This document shows positions 40,101-49,752 of a stretch of 64,000 nucleotides of DNA, in pieces. Positions within the stretch are counted from its first letter, which is position 1. Each line of letters starts with the position of its first letter. A program made the position numbers and the translations under genes. The DNA comes from Symsagittifera roscoffensis. Taxonomy: Eukaryota > Xenacoelomorpha > Acoela > Convolutidae. The stretch lies in the NCBI RefSeq assembly GCF_963678635.1, contig NC_087062.1, positions 67,563,415 to 67,627,414 of the forward strand, written 5' to 3'. The notes under the pieces were generated by a model. It had not been told where the DNA came from, made no database searches, and saw only the letters and a program-made list of their open reading frames with translations.

Positions 40101-43100
40101 TTTCCACTAGTAGCGTGTGTATCGCCAGTTCTGACAGTTCTGATCCCGAGGTCGAATCCCTGTCTGAATAGGTGTTCATTCTTGAGCTTTCTGACTTATC
40201 ATCCGTCGAAGGTGTTGTGCCGGAGACTGCACGCTCCTCCAGATCATGTCCGTATTTCCTTCGCATCCATCTGAACTCCCCGGACAAAACTTTGTTCTCT
40301 AGGTCCTGTTTCTCATCAGGAATTTTCTCGTCTATCTCGGACTCCCCGGACAAATTCACTTGTCCCGGGTGTTGATCTTGAGATTGCTGGTTTTTCTCCT
40401 CATCCTTCTCCCCGGACAAATAGTCTTGCAGCAGATTTTGTTCTACCTCTTCACCCTCTTTTTCCCGGTCTACAAAGGTGACGGTTTTCTTTCGCTTGCT
40501 GCTCCCCTGTTCTTTCCGTCCGTAAGAAGTACTGGTTAAAATCTCTTGGGGTATTGAGGATACTAGTTGCTGAACTATTGTCCTACAATCCCTCTTGTTC
40601 TCTTCGTGCTGTTGTCTGGACGGCATGATCTTCACTTTCTTACTGACTGTTAGCGATGCCACTGCTGCTGTCCACTCGGGGTCATCTCTGGTCACTTCTC
40701 TTTCTAACAATCCACCCAGCATCCGCATTACTTGTGGTGTGACTTGCACCGTTTTATCCAATAATGAGAGGCTGTTTATATTCATGCGAGAGAGTTCTTG
40801 CTGGACCAGGTTCGAGCGCAGCAACAAATCTAAGGGGACTGGATCCTCCTTGGACAGGATCTTTATCTCAGCTGCTTTCTCTACAGGTAACTCAGGATGC
40901 CCTGGAATTGGATGTCCAGACTTATCCAACCATCTCGTTAAGGGAAGCGCTTCATAAGTTTCTTTGTCCAGAAACGAGAATCCCTCCTTTACTTCCGCCT
41001 GATTGGCCTGCTTCTGCTCCAATCTTTCATAGAACTCAGTTTTCTTGCTGAGACTGTCAGCATTCTGATGTTTATCACGCATCCTATGTTCGATTATCAT
41101 ATGGTAGCCATCCAATCTGACTATCCATCTACCAATATAACTCTGATCCATCGAGTAGGTCTTCAACCAGGATAACGCTCTGTTGTCCACGCGTAACTTG
41201 AAGGGAGCGCTCCCCAAGTATGCACGGTAATTTTCCACGAAGGTGACTACTGCAAACATTTCTGCTTTCGGTGCGCCATATTTCATCTCTGTGTCACTCA
41301 AGACCTTGCTGCCGTATGCAATGGGACGGAGGACTGTTCTTCCGTTCCATTCTTGCTCTTGATGCAATATTCCTGAGATGGCCACCACCGATGCGTCCGT
41401 GTCAAGAACATACATGCCCTTTTCTGTAGGCATGCCTAGCACTGGCGCTTCGCACAGTTCCCGCTTTATGTTCTCGAAAGCAACTTGTGCTTCATCGTTC
41501 CATTCGAACTTCTTCCCTTTGTTGCGCATCAGCTTCTGCATCGGATACACTTTGTCCGCATATCCCTTAATGAATTCTCGGTAGTAATTGGCAAACCCTA
41601 GGAAGCTCATGAGCTGTGTGTCCGTTCTCGGAGCTTTCCATGTCAACACTGCTTCCACTGCGTCCGGATCTGGCCTCACACCATGCCTGTCCACCATTCT
41701 TCCCAGGTACTTGATCGAATCCCTAAGGATTTCACATTTCGATGGTTTGCATTTCAAGCCTGCTCTTTTCATACATCCGAAGACCTCATCGAGCCGATCA
41801 ATGTGATCCTCTAGGCTCGGTGTCGCTATGACTACGTCATCCACGTAGCACATCAAGAGGTTCCCGTACTTTTTGGTCACTCCTGTCAAAGCCTGAGCCA
41901 TCAGCCTTTGAAAAGTTGCTGTCGCATTGCACAAGCCGAAGGGCATCCTCTTCCACTGGTACAATCCCAATTCGCACGCGAATCCTGTTTTCTCCCTGTC
42001 CTTCTTTCGCAGAGGAACCTGCCAGAAGGCAGAACCCAAGTCCAATGTGGTGAAGAACTTTGCATCACCAAGTTTGGATAGGCTCTCGTCTATTCGCGGT
42101 ATCGGGTACGCATCTTTAATCGTTACCGCGTTCAAGTAACGAAAGTCGCAACAAAATCTAAGCTGCCCCCCTTTCTTTTTCGCCATTACTACTCCGCAAG
42201 CCCATGGTGATTTCGAGGGTTCTATCATGTCGTATTCAAGCAACATTTCTATTTCCGCTCGGCACGCTTCCGATTTATGTGGCGTCATTCGCCTTGCGCC
42301 TTCCCTATGGGGAACGGCGCCCTCTTCTAGTTCGATTTCGTGTTCGACGAAATTACAGCAACCGATGTCCGCCTTATGTTTTGAAAATACTTCGGCGTTC
42401 CGATCTAGGAGGTCCCGCAATTTTTCAAAATCTCCCTCACCTATTTTTCCTTTTAAATGTTCTATTTCTGGCAAAACCGGTTTGTCAGAATCTAGTTCAT
42501 ATGACGAGGGGCGTTCCGGAAAATTCGAGCAGCTTGATAAGCCGTCGTCCGTTTCGGATTTCATTGAAAACAATTTACGAATAGATTTTAATTCATCAAT
42601 CCTCTTTAAAATTTTATCTTTATTTGCATGATAAGGACAGTCTTTCACACTATATTTCTTCAAGTTTTGTGTCTCTTCATAGTCGGTCCTCATCGGCAAT
42701 GCGTAACCAAGCTTCTTTCCACGCTGGATTGAAACCGTGGTGTCCAGTGTGTTCAACAACACACTGACACACAGTCCGTTTCGCGTTACCGAGAAGCTCC
42801 GGCCTAAAATCACCGAACTCTGACTATTTGGATTCGGTACTAAGCAAACCTGTTTACTATCACTTAACGAATTTAAATTTCTCATTCTAAAAATCGCTAC
42901 TACAGCTTGTCCTGGTTGTAACTTTACTTTTCTATCCAAAAAAACTGGTACCTTATTTTCATCTGTTATTATCCTATTAATGGGTCTCTTAACATACTTT
43001 CGGTCCGGGTTTCTAATCCGTATTAGACCGTTGTTTAAGTCAATCATCACGTCAAAGTTCCTGACAAAATCTCTGCCCAAGATGAATTGGTCGGCGTCGT

Positions 43101-46100
43101 CCAGATTCTCTACCACCAGGAAGCTCATCCAAAGGTTCCGTCCTCCCATGTGAAGGACCGTCACCGGTGTTCTTCCGGCTACGTAGATAGCTCCTCGATT
43201 TGCAGCGGCTAGTCGGAGATTCGTAGGAATCAGATCTTCCCGCGTGAAGCCCATTCTCTCCCAGGTTTTTATCGGCATCACGCTCACCACCGCGCCTGTG
43301 TCCAGAAGCCCTGTGACTCCGATTTTTGTTCCGTTGGTGTCAAGCAGGTGTGCTGTCACATCTGCTTCATATCCAATATGTACCGCGTCTTGTTCCATCA
43401 TGGCGTCATGGCCTATCCTGCGGACTTTGAGTTCCTCTTCACCCAAATAGATCTGCCCCATTTGGTCATCATCTGTTGTTATGTAAGTCCTGGTGTAGAT
43501 GCTGATTCCATCCACGTTCAGCATTATTTGATACGGCCCATAGACCTCCAAGTAGCGTCCATGAAGTTTCTTCATGCGAGGGCCACCCGTCGTTAGTAGT
43601 GCTCGCACAGCTCTCGACTCAGTGCGTGGCTCCACCTGCCTCAGATAATCTGCATATGTGTCCAAATGCATTAAAGTGAACTCTGATGGTTCACTCAAAT
43701 TTCTTATTACCTGGTGTCCAGCCACTGAGATTATCGACTGTATCTTCTTTCCTTGCGGCGCCATGCCGAACCTCTTGCCGGAGATCACTTTAAGTTTCAT
43801 ATCTAAACTGCTTGGTGTTTTCGTCTCCTCGAACTCCGTTGCTTCGAAGGTATTCAGTTGCTCCTGAAGCTTTTCATTTTCCAGTTCAAGTTTCACCCTT
43901 TGTTCGATCTCTTTCGTCACCAGTTCCTGTTGTACTCTATTTAGAGCATCCTTTGCGGCTGCCTTGTAATCGATCTTGAAGTCATCGGCCGCAGTTGCTG
44001 GTTCCGGTTCACATGCTTCTCCTGTTACCGCTTGCATTTTCTTTGCCGCCAGCTCTTGAGGTTTGTCCTTCCTGCGTGCCTCTGCTTCGTTTAAAAGTCG
44101 AGCCTTGCTCGCTTTCACTCCTGATAAAGCTTCTTCATGCCTTGGATGCTTGATGTCTGCCACTGCATCCCAGAATTGTGGACAGTCTGATTTAAAATGA
44201 CCTTCCAAGTTGCAAAAGAAACACCTCGGGCCGAATTTCGCAATTACTCCTCTCATGAAATCCTCATGTTCCAACTCTGACGCATCTTCGTCCTCGAGGC
44301 TAAAGCCTATTGCTTTCATGCCTTGTTTATAAGCTGGGCATGCTGACACATGATGGTCTGTTGAACTACAATTAGCACAAGAGCGTCTCTTGTCCATATC
44401 GTCCCTCGGTTTGTACCAATTGTTCCCTTGGTTCGCTGGTCCGTTGTTAAAATTGCCATAATTGTTCTTGTAATATCCAGATCTCGAAGGAGGTTTCAGC
44501 AATAGATACTCTTTCGATTTGAGTCTCAACTCCTCTGGTGTTGGCGCATTAGTTGATAGTGTTGTGTAATGCGTTGCTAGCATCGTACGAAGTTCATCGT
44601 TTTTCACACCATCGATGAATTTTGAGGCTACGGCCAGGTTCATCCTTCGATTTGACTCATCCGGTTGGCTGCGTCTTCTCAGCATTTCCAAATCATCGAG
44701 AAACTTGTCTATAGTTTCATCTTCCCGCTGCCTCCGTTTCTCGAAGCGCATCATCGCCTGGTGCCCCTGCACCCCTGATCCGAAACGGTTCAATAAGATT
44801 TCGAAGATTTTTTCAGCAGTGTCACGTTGATACTGTTTCTTGGCCATGACACAGTTCAGGGCTGTCCCTTCTAAGTTGCTGGTGAGCGCGCTGCATTCCT
44901 GTCTCTCAGACAAGTCTTCTTCCTCGAAATGCAGCTTCATTACCTCTATCCAGGTATCAATACAGCCATCAGATTCGTCTTTGTAGCATCTTGGTTTCTT
45001 AAAGACTCTTCTGGACTTTTCACTGCGTTCATTGGTTCTAGATAACCTCGTCAGGAATGTCTCCAAAGACCTGTTCAGGGGTTCAAATGCTGTGGCCATT
45101 GCCGTAGCATCCCTTGAGTGTCCCGCCTGAGTGTCCTCACACCTTGTCGAAGGCTCTGTGTGCGGTACATCCCTACAATCCGAATCACCATGAGCGTTTC
45201 CCGCTTGGCCCATGTGACTCCTCCTCGGGCTTGTATGCCCCATGTTGCCAGAATCGCTTCTCCCGGTCGCATGTGTGCTTTGCGTTGGTCGTTCGTTCGA
45301 GGTTTGTCTGTTCCCCGTTGAACTTGCTCTACTGTTCGGGCCCCATGCTGTATTACCCCTTGTGGCATAGCCTGATGAGCTGCCCCTGCCTCTAGTGGAT
45401 CCATTTGTCTTCCTCCTTTGATGTTCATTGAAGTTCACCCTCGGTTCCCTGCTGGGACCTCCCGAGTTCGGCTCTCCTTCTTTTGGTCCACTCTTGCTGC
45501 TTAGTAGCCCGTCCAACCTATCCATGATAGCCTGCGTTCGCCTCTCCATCATCGCGTCTATCTTTGTGTCAAGAGACCCAAGAGACTGCTCTTGCTGAAT
45601 TCTTAACTTCTCCATGTCGGCTCTTAAGCGTAACTCCCTCTGTTCCGCCTCTCTTGTCATTCGCGACAAGTTCCTCGTCATGTGTTCGTCTGTTCTTTCT
45701 TTCAAGCGTTTTTCGCTTCTGTCAACTTCTTGTCTGTTGCGGTTTATTTCTTCCCGCAGACTTTCTCTTTCAATGTGAACTGCTCTTTCCAGTTCACTCA
45801 TCCTTATCGACATCTGCTCATTTTGTTCTCCTAAACTGCCCACTATGTTGTTTAAGGCTTCCTCTAGTGCCGCCCCGTTATCCATGAGTGGCGTCACATG
45901 TGGTGGTGTAACTCTGTCGGTCCCAGGTAGCTTCGTGCTGGTAGAGATCCGGGCCTTGACTCTCTGTCTTGACGTTTTATCATTATCTATTTCAGGATCC
46001 GCTAACGCGTTGCCTAGCCCTCCGGTTCTACTCTCTCCAGTTTGTGGCTCTGAACTTGTCCTAATCGCGAAGTCTTTTGACTGGCCTGGTGTGTTTGCCT

Positions 46101-46779
46101 CTTTGCTTATCGTTGTCACTACACCAAATTTATCCATGGTTCCAGTCTCTCTTCCGACGTATGCCTCGTTCTCCTGGATCGAACTATTGAGGCTGACTTG
46201 AGATCCAAAGTCCCCTTGCTCCTCTTCATCCTCTTCCTCCTGGGACTCCCCATCGTTTCCTGCTCCTCCTCCCATGCTGAATGGAAAGATGTTTCCGAAG
46301 GTGTTCTTCATTCTTTCTGAGAACGATGATGAGGTTGTTTGTTTTCCAGTTCCGCTTGCCATCATAGTGTTGTCTGTCGGAGATCTTCTAGTCGCCGTTA
46401 CTTCAGTTGAGATGTCGGACAGTTCCGACATCTCCTCGCGATCCAATGTCCCGGTGGAAGTGGCGAAATCATGGCCTTGTTCTACCGGAGTAGACTCACT
46501 CGCCAGCCTTCTGCCTCTCCCTTCCAGTCCATTTACTCCCTGGTTGTCGTTCATGGTATGGTCCGTATTGACCTCCACTTCTAACAGTTCTCTTCGCTCT
46601 TCTGAGGTCTTTTGACTTCTCGTTTCAACCATTCTGTCTGAAACCGTCCCCTCTTTATCGGACCGGGTTCGCTTGATCCAATCCACAAAAGGATCGGTCA
46701 TCGTTTTTCTTTGCTTTTCAGGTATGAATTTCCTAGAGCTATTACCTCGTTTTGGTATCCTTGACTTGTCTAAACTCAT
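37177..46779 (-). CDS. Gag-Pol polyprotein of the LTR element, 3200 residues, single frame
   Basis: Domains by residue: Ser/Thr/acidic N-terminus; coiled coil about 305-430; retrotransposon Gag about 590-740; two CCHC zinc knuckles (CxxCxxxxHxxxxC) at 801-814 and 853-866; aspartic protease with DTGA at 1160-1163; reverse transcriptase about 1490-1740 with LDLGSAFWQVPL and YVDD at 1645-1648; RNase H from about 1785 (first Asp about 1793); a linker of about 500 residues; integrase with an HHCC finger about 2412-2460 and catalytic D2483, D2542, E2578 (exactly 35 residues between the last two); a GPY/F module (KKWRGPFMITEV); an acidic extension; and a macro-type domain about 3045-3192. Gag and Pol are fused with no frameshift or stop. 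All catalytic residues are intact, so activity is plausible. The domain order PR-RT-RH-IN is Ty3/Gypsy. Confidence 0.95.
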   Translation of the reverse strand: MSLDKSRIPKRGNSSRKFIPEKQRKTMTDPFVDWIKRTRSDKEGTVSDRMVETRSQKTSEERRELLEVEVNTDHTMNDNQGVNGLEGRGRRLASESTPVEQGHDFATSTGTLDREEMSELSDISTEVTATRRSPTDNTMMASGTGKQTTSSSFSERMKNTFGNIFPFSMGGGAGNDGESQEEEDEEEQGDFGSQVSLNSSIQENEAYVGRETGTMDKFGVVTTISKEANTPGQSKDFAIRTSSEPQTGESRTGGLGNALADPEIDNDKTSRQRVKARISTSTKLPGTDRVTPPHVTPLMDNGAALEEALNNIVGSLGEQNEQMSIRMSELERAVHIERESLREEINRNRQEVDRSEKRLKERTDEHMTRNLSRMTREAEQRELRLRADMEKLRIQQEQSLGSLDTKIDAMMERRTQAIMDRLDGLLSSKSGPKEGEPNSGGPSREPRVNFNEHQRRKTNGSTRGRGSSSGYATRGNTAWGPNSRASSTGNRQTSNERPTQSTHATGRSDSGNMGHTSPRRSHMGQAGNAHGDSDCRDVPHTEPSTRCEDTQAGHSRDATAMATAFEPLNRSLETFLTRLSRTNERSEKSRRVFKKPRCYKDESDGCIDTWIEVMKLHFEEEDLSERQECSALTSNLEGTALNCVMAKKQYQRDTAEKIFEILLNRFGSGVQGHQAMMRFEKRRQREDETIDKFLDDLEMLRRRSQPDESNRRMNLAVASKFIDGVKNDELRTMLATHYTTLSTNAPTPEELRLKSKEYLLLKPPSRSGYYKNNYGNFNNGPANQGNNWYKPRDDMDKRRSCANCSSTDHHVSACPAYKQGMKAIGFSLEDEDASELEHEDFMRGVIAKFGPRCFFCNLEGHFKSDCPQFWDAVADIKHPRHEEALSGVKASKARLLNEAEARRKDKPQELAAKKMQAVTGEACEPEPATAADDFKIDYKAAAKDALNRVQQELVTKEIEQRVKLELENEKLQEQLNTFEATEFEETKTPSSLDMKLKVISGKRFGMAPQGKKIQSIISVAGHQVIRNLSEPSEFTLMHLDTYADYLRQVEPRTESRAVRALLTTGGPRMKKLHGRYLEVYGPYQIMLNVDGISIYTRTYITTDDDQMGQIYLGEEELKVRRIGHDAMMEQDAVHIGYEADVTAHLLDTNGTKIGVTGLLDTGAVVSVMPIKTWERMGFTREDLIPTNLRLAAANRGAIYVAGRTPVTVLHMGGRNLWMSFLVVENLDDADQFILGRDFVRNFDVMIDLNNGLIRIRNPDRKYVKRPINRIITDENKVPVFLDRKVKLQPGQAVVAIFRMRNLNSLSDSKQVCLVPNPNSQSSVILGRSFSVTRNGLCVSVLLNTLDTTVSIQRGKKLGYALPMRTDYEETQNLKKYSVKDCPYHANKDKILKRIDELKSIRKLFSMKSETDDGLSSCSNFPERPSSYELDSDKPVLPEIEHLKGKIGEGDFEKLRDLLDRNAEVFSKHKADIGCCNFVEHEIELEEGAVPHREGARRMTPHKSEACRAEIEMLLEYDMIEPSKSPWACGVVMAKKKGGQLRFCCDFRYLNAVTIKDAYPIPRIDESLSKLGDAKFFTTLDLGSAFWQVPLRKKDREKTGFACELGLYQWKRMPFGLCNATATFQRLMAQALTGVTKKYGNLLMCYVDDVVIATPSLEDHIDRLDEVFGCMKRAGLKCKPSKCEILRDSIKYLGRMVDRHGVRPDPDAVEAVLTWKAPRTDTQLMSFLGFANYYREFIKGYADKVYPMQKLMRNKGKKFEWNDEAQVAFENIKRELCEAPVLGMPTEKGMYVLDTDASVVAISGILHQEQEWNGRTVLRPIAYGSKVLSDTEMKYGAPKAEMFAVVTFVENYRAYLGSAPFKLRVDNRALSWLKTYSMDQSYIGRWIVRLDGYHMIIEHRMRDKHQNADSLSKKTEFYERLEQKQANQAEVKEGFSFLDKETYEALPLTRWLDKSGHPIPGHPELPVEKAAEIKILSKEDPVPLDLLLRSNLVQQELSRMNINSLSLLDKTVQVTPQVMRMLGGLLEREVTRDDPEWTAAVASLTVSKKVKIMPSRQQHEENKRDCRTIVQQLVSSIPQEILTSTSYGRKEQGSSKRKKTVTFVDREKEGEEVEQNLLQDYLSGEKDEEKNQQSQDQHPGQVNLSGESEIDEKIPDEKQDLENKVLSGEFRWMRRKYGHDLEERAVSGTTPSTDDKSESSRMNTYSDRDSTSGSELSELAIHTLLVEIRARNLDREVYQDPDSDRYLIPSERVFDNAADDLETIAVSKRSISLLPQKEVVRTDLQPFQQETQPLAKIWCVKMEEDTHQPNELNSQMRIMKTYLKARYRLSDLLRAQRNDRMTSNLKRWIENGAPDKGDLEEDSYRILRQYFMQKEGRLYLNKDGIVACRRREEDKVLYKYNAIVLPQLYQTELLFRSHDQMGHQGIDKVYQRILKRFEWPGMKKACEKWVTACLSCQQVKDPRKLRFPLQSIESSEFNEVVQIDHQKICMTDSGYNQVLVMIDHFTKYAEAVPCITASAEETCDHLINTWIARHGCPMTFQSDNGTAFVGELTKELMRRSQVAQAHSTTYHPQTNGLVERQNRTLVSMLRVYCSRYMTDWDRYLPQVMGAYNSTQNSTTGVSPHMMLTGHEKSLPLTFFYPEYEGKKTSPQVYVRDVIRRQQELNDLCRRNTQQAQARQRKRFDKKAAGAKAYSVGDYVWVFQNVMPPKGTKKLLKKWRGPFMITEVHQEGRFYRLSTGRAAHYENIKPHNPSTEDWCIPADMEEGDYLMMDPACEVNEKGTREKNDGNEVVEEGTDTPLDLDPNEQIEADDETLPYAEEDWQDSEQTEVPKNMEPDLPFTMQTRQKDGTRLRKKYNPYGDDFVVDRIDLKKIVEEVVGLEEITVSQDIDIVDDHNDEWVDDWSKPEVEFDDEQQQSNEQDLTNLRVLEWLNEMTSDPEKTSVTIQDVDRESAKYIKTERDDPSWAAQEGQLLIPASNLDLIPGMRSTGTPMDIFVRGVGVGLTHTENLIIKKLRIARETGNLEAETGEEPKKPDIGRVVESYFNLPNEYSSNIILTDSDFILTNRTCAVAITADMSLRTALATDFKREYKNVEFLWKQRPGIGGVAALPPAVSQIPGKYLCFLVTRATEKQHVDPENLVLSLTRLRDFLVEMDVKELSLPVYDPNRGRLHPRELYALVHVIFSDTNIQVYLHKKYYLSIG
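37204..37647 (-). other. Macro (ADP-ribose-binding) domain at the Gag-Pol C-terminus
   Basis: Residues about 3045-3192 follow the OARD1/TARG1-type macro fold: SDFIL where the family has GDLF; CAVAITADMSLRTALATDF (3067-3085) where it has the strand plus D-x-x-M-G-x-G-I-A helix start; a GGVAAL strand; GKYLCFLVTR (3117-3126); a LxxSLxxLRDF helix; ELSLPVYD (3156-3163); and NIQVYL as the last strand. From memory of TARG1, the two catalytic residues (Lys in LITK, Asp after GCGL) correspond to Arg and Gly here, so hydrolase activity is doubtful and ligand binding more likely. The identification is by eye, without a profile search. Confidence 0.7.
40275..40420 (-). repeat. Threefold in-frame repeat of a polypurine-like motif (LSGE)
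   Basis: The 13-mer CTCCCCGGACAAA occurs on the plus strand from 40276, 40342 and 40408, and in each case is translated on the minus strand as LSGE (preceded by Val, Asn or Tyr). The same core lies next to the 3' LTR. A fourth internal copy, in another frame, starts at 37787 and continues into a long purine run. Confidence 0.7.
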
Positions 46780-49725
46780 TCTTTATTTGTCACTTTCCTA
46801 TGCCTACTCTTGACTCAATTGCTAGAGACCTTATAGTTTTATTAACAATAATAATGACACAACACAATAAATTTCACCAGATTCTATTAAATAGTGACCA
46901 CGAATCTCTGTATGTTGTCAGAGTACAGTTTGTATAAAATTTATTCACAATAGCCGATTATCGGTCCAAAGATCTGGAAACTAGCACAATATGATGTTAT
47001 CAGTCAATTTAAAAGATAGTGTACTCACTACCCAATCAAGCACAGTTTAGGTTGATTTAAAATCAAAAAACAAAAAAATATATATTGACACAATATGAAT
47101 GTATATATAAAAAAAACGTATGTGTCTTGTACTCTTAGTCAGTCGCAGTACAATAGTCGAACCTGTCTTTTAAAGAAAAAGCTTTCCCTGCTTGGTGCTG
47201 CACCAAACAGACAAAACTTTGAAGGCAGTGATTTTCTCAAGTGGGCGTCTATTGCACCCACCGAGTATTGTGTTACCTATCTGCCTTCGGACTGCCCGAG
47301 CTAGACCTACTAAAATCCTCAGGGCAGTCACTTTTCCCAAAAACGTATTATGTTTCAATCCACACCAATGAGTCACGCTCTTTTTAATTTAAACTTAGTG
47401 TCGCGAATATCCGAGTTCGGACCTGTTTTGTATTAGTCTGGTTCTTTTTGAGAGGCAAGTTACCAGTGCAGTCACTGATACCTAGCCTGTGTATTACTAA
47501 CCTAATACCTCTCGCTTTTTAGTCTTTCTTTCGTTTACCTAAGTCCTTAATAAAATAATACCCCTCCGGATTGGCACAAATAGGACCCTTCCGGAATGTC
47601 AGAATATGGACCCCTCCGGGTTTGGACCCCTCCGAGTTAGTTAATAGCAGACCCCTCCGGATTTGGACCCCTCCGGTTTTGTGGAAAGTAGACCCCTCCG
47701 GATTCGGACCCTTCTGATTTTGTGGAAAGTAGACCCCTCCGGATTCGGAGCCCTTAGCTCTGTCAAAGTAGCTTTTCGTAGTTTTCTTAATTTCAGCTTA
47801 TACCCCTCCGGATACGTTCTGCGTTGCTCTTATGCTGTTTGAATTAACTGGGAAGGGTATAGGATCCTTTCCTAGACCCCTCCGGATTGAAGTTAAGGCA
47901 CTTATTTGACAATTCACACTAACGGTGAAGGGTCTTAACACTTGCCTAATTTCGACTCTATTATGGTTGTCTTGTGCCTTCAGCCCTCCCTTTTTGTCTA
48001 GAACTGTCCTAAGTTACTTAGTTCAATCGCTATCAACTTCTGGTAGGGGTATGAGGGTTTTTCAGAAAAATTTATAAAACGTGAAGGGTGTACCCCTCCG
48101 GATTTGTGTAATTTGCTAAAAACAATCTCAAAAAATTTTCTCGTTCGCTTTTCCGAAAAATTTCTGATCCTATTAGTAAGCTCAGCTAATTTCTGATCTA
48201 TTGGTACCAAGATCAACTCGATATGATCAGTAGTTCCAAAGTTATTAACCAAAACGTCTTTTTTCCGAACTCAAAAAATTTTCTCTCTTATAGGTTCCGC
48301 CTAACTTTTTCCGCAAATCTGGTCCTTTCGACCTAAAAATTATTGATCCGAGCTCAGAAGGCCTATACTCTTCTAGTTCAATGCAAAAGACCCGATCTAA
48401 AACGCTATTGTAGAAAAAATTTGCGAAAAACTATGCTACCTGGACCCCTCCGGATTGATGAATCCACCAAATCAAACACGTTATGTTCGATTTCTCTGCA
48501 ACCCGGAAGGCTTTCGGGTAGCGGATTTTAAGACTTGTAGATTCACTAGTGGACGTTGTCCGAACAACAATTTTTACTGTCCTACCTCAAAAATTTCAAA
48601 AAATTTTCTAAATTTTTAGTGTTTCTTACTATCAAAAATTGGGAAAATTTGGTTTTTGGTACCAAACTAGTTCCAACCACTTCCGAACTAAAGTTAACCG
48701 GTTCTACTTGTTACAGTAGTGCAGTTACGATGTAACACACTAACTTAGCGCTTTTTTCCGTTTCAAAAAATATCGATATCTCAAAAATCGCGACTTGTGG
48801 GGGGATCAAAATATCGCAATTTTGACCCTAAAAACCGGTCAGTTCTCGTTGTTTTTGTCTGAAAATCGATATAAGACTATTAATATAGGCTATATAAGTA
48901 ATAATATTAGGAATACTATACCCCTCCGGGTTTGTTTAATCTCCGAATTAAGGTGCTTAACTCGGATATTCGCAGTTCGGTGAAGGGTCACTACAGTGCA
49001 GCACTGTCGAGCCCCCCACAGATTACTATCTTACTTTTTGTACCAAAAGGGATACAAAACTTGTTAACGATACCCAACAGTCGATTGTAGTTGTCGTTGA
49101 GCCTCTTCCTGTTGTTCCCTGTACTGCTTGCCGGATCGGTCTTCACCCCGGACCCTTCCGAATTGAGCGCAAATCAGCTGACCCTTCCGGATTGGGCGCA
49201 ATTTATCATTAACGTGCTTAAATGCTCAAATAACCCTACAGTACAAGCCCCACAAACGGGCTACAAAAATGATCTTAACGATCCTGACTGATATAAATGC
49301 CTGTAACAACAATATATCTATCAACAACAAACGGGGGGGTTGAATCACATCTTGTCTGGGGGGATGATTTCTACTGATTTTTTACTTTTTTACTGTTTTT
49401 GGTTTTTTCGGTTATTTTTTATGTTTTTTGTTTTTCTTGGATACTATACTATTTTTTGTTTGGTTTTGCTTATATCTTTAAGTGTTTTTGGTCACAAACC
49501 ACTCAGGGGATGAGGGGTTCGCGATTCCCCCCACCCTTCCTGGTTCGTGAATTTTCGGTCTTAACTAGGTTAAAAAACTATTCACGGCAATCCGGAAGGC
49601 TTCCGCGTTCCGAACTACCCTTCCGCCCCGGCGGTTTAGGCCTAATAAGGGCGTTAATGTGAGCATCCGCTCGGCGCGGAATGCTCGTTAACGGTTCTGC
49701 CGGTCATGATGTTAAAAAAGAATAA
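46780..49725 (-). other. Long 5' leader of the LTR element
   Basis: About 2.9 kb between the primer-binding site and the gag ATG, without a long open frame. It carries the ACCCCTCCGGATT motif array and scattered related words such as AACGGTGAAGGGTC and ATCCGGAAGGCTT, which also occur in the LTR. Such a long leader suggests regulatory or packaging roles, or an intron; none is demonstrated. Confidence 0.8.
47560..49193. repeat. Array of about 16 ACCCCTCCGGATT motifs in the leader
   Basis: Copies start at 47560, 47585, 47610, 47626, 47651, 47667, 47692, 47708, 47733, 47802, 47876, 48092, 48444, 48920, 49152 and 49181; about nine are exact or one base off. All are in the same orientation (AATCCGGAGGGGT in the element's sense). 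Spacing is irregular: dense at 47560-47890, sparse afterwards. One more copy, ACCCTTCCGGATT, lies in each LTR (31512 and 50220). Confidence 0.9.
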
Positions 49726-49740
49726 CACCCAGGAGCGCCA
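49726..49740 (-). other. Primer-binding site candidate (tRNA-Asn-like)
   Basis: In the sense direction the sequence is TGGCGCTCCTGGGTG, 12 nt after the 5' LTR. It is complementary to a tRNA 3' end of the form CACCCAGGAGCGCCA, which resembles tRNA-Asn (acceptor with G discriminator and CCACC T-stem). The match ends after 15 nt. The 12-nt gap is long for this element class, so the assignment is provisional. Confidence 0.6.
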
Positions 49741-49752
49741 TAAAAACATACA

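Noticed and set aside
33423-46615. Many plus-strand open frames of 60-240 codons across the LTR element
   Set aside because: Shadows of the two long, domain-bearing minus-strand ORFs; none shows a coherent protein family.
47560-49193. CRISPR array
   Set aside because: The repeats are 13 bp, irregularly spaced, in an animal genome and inside a retrotransposon leader.
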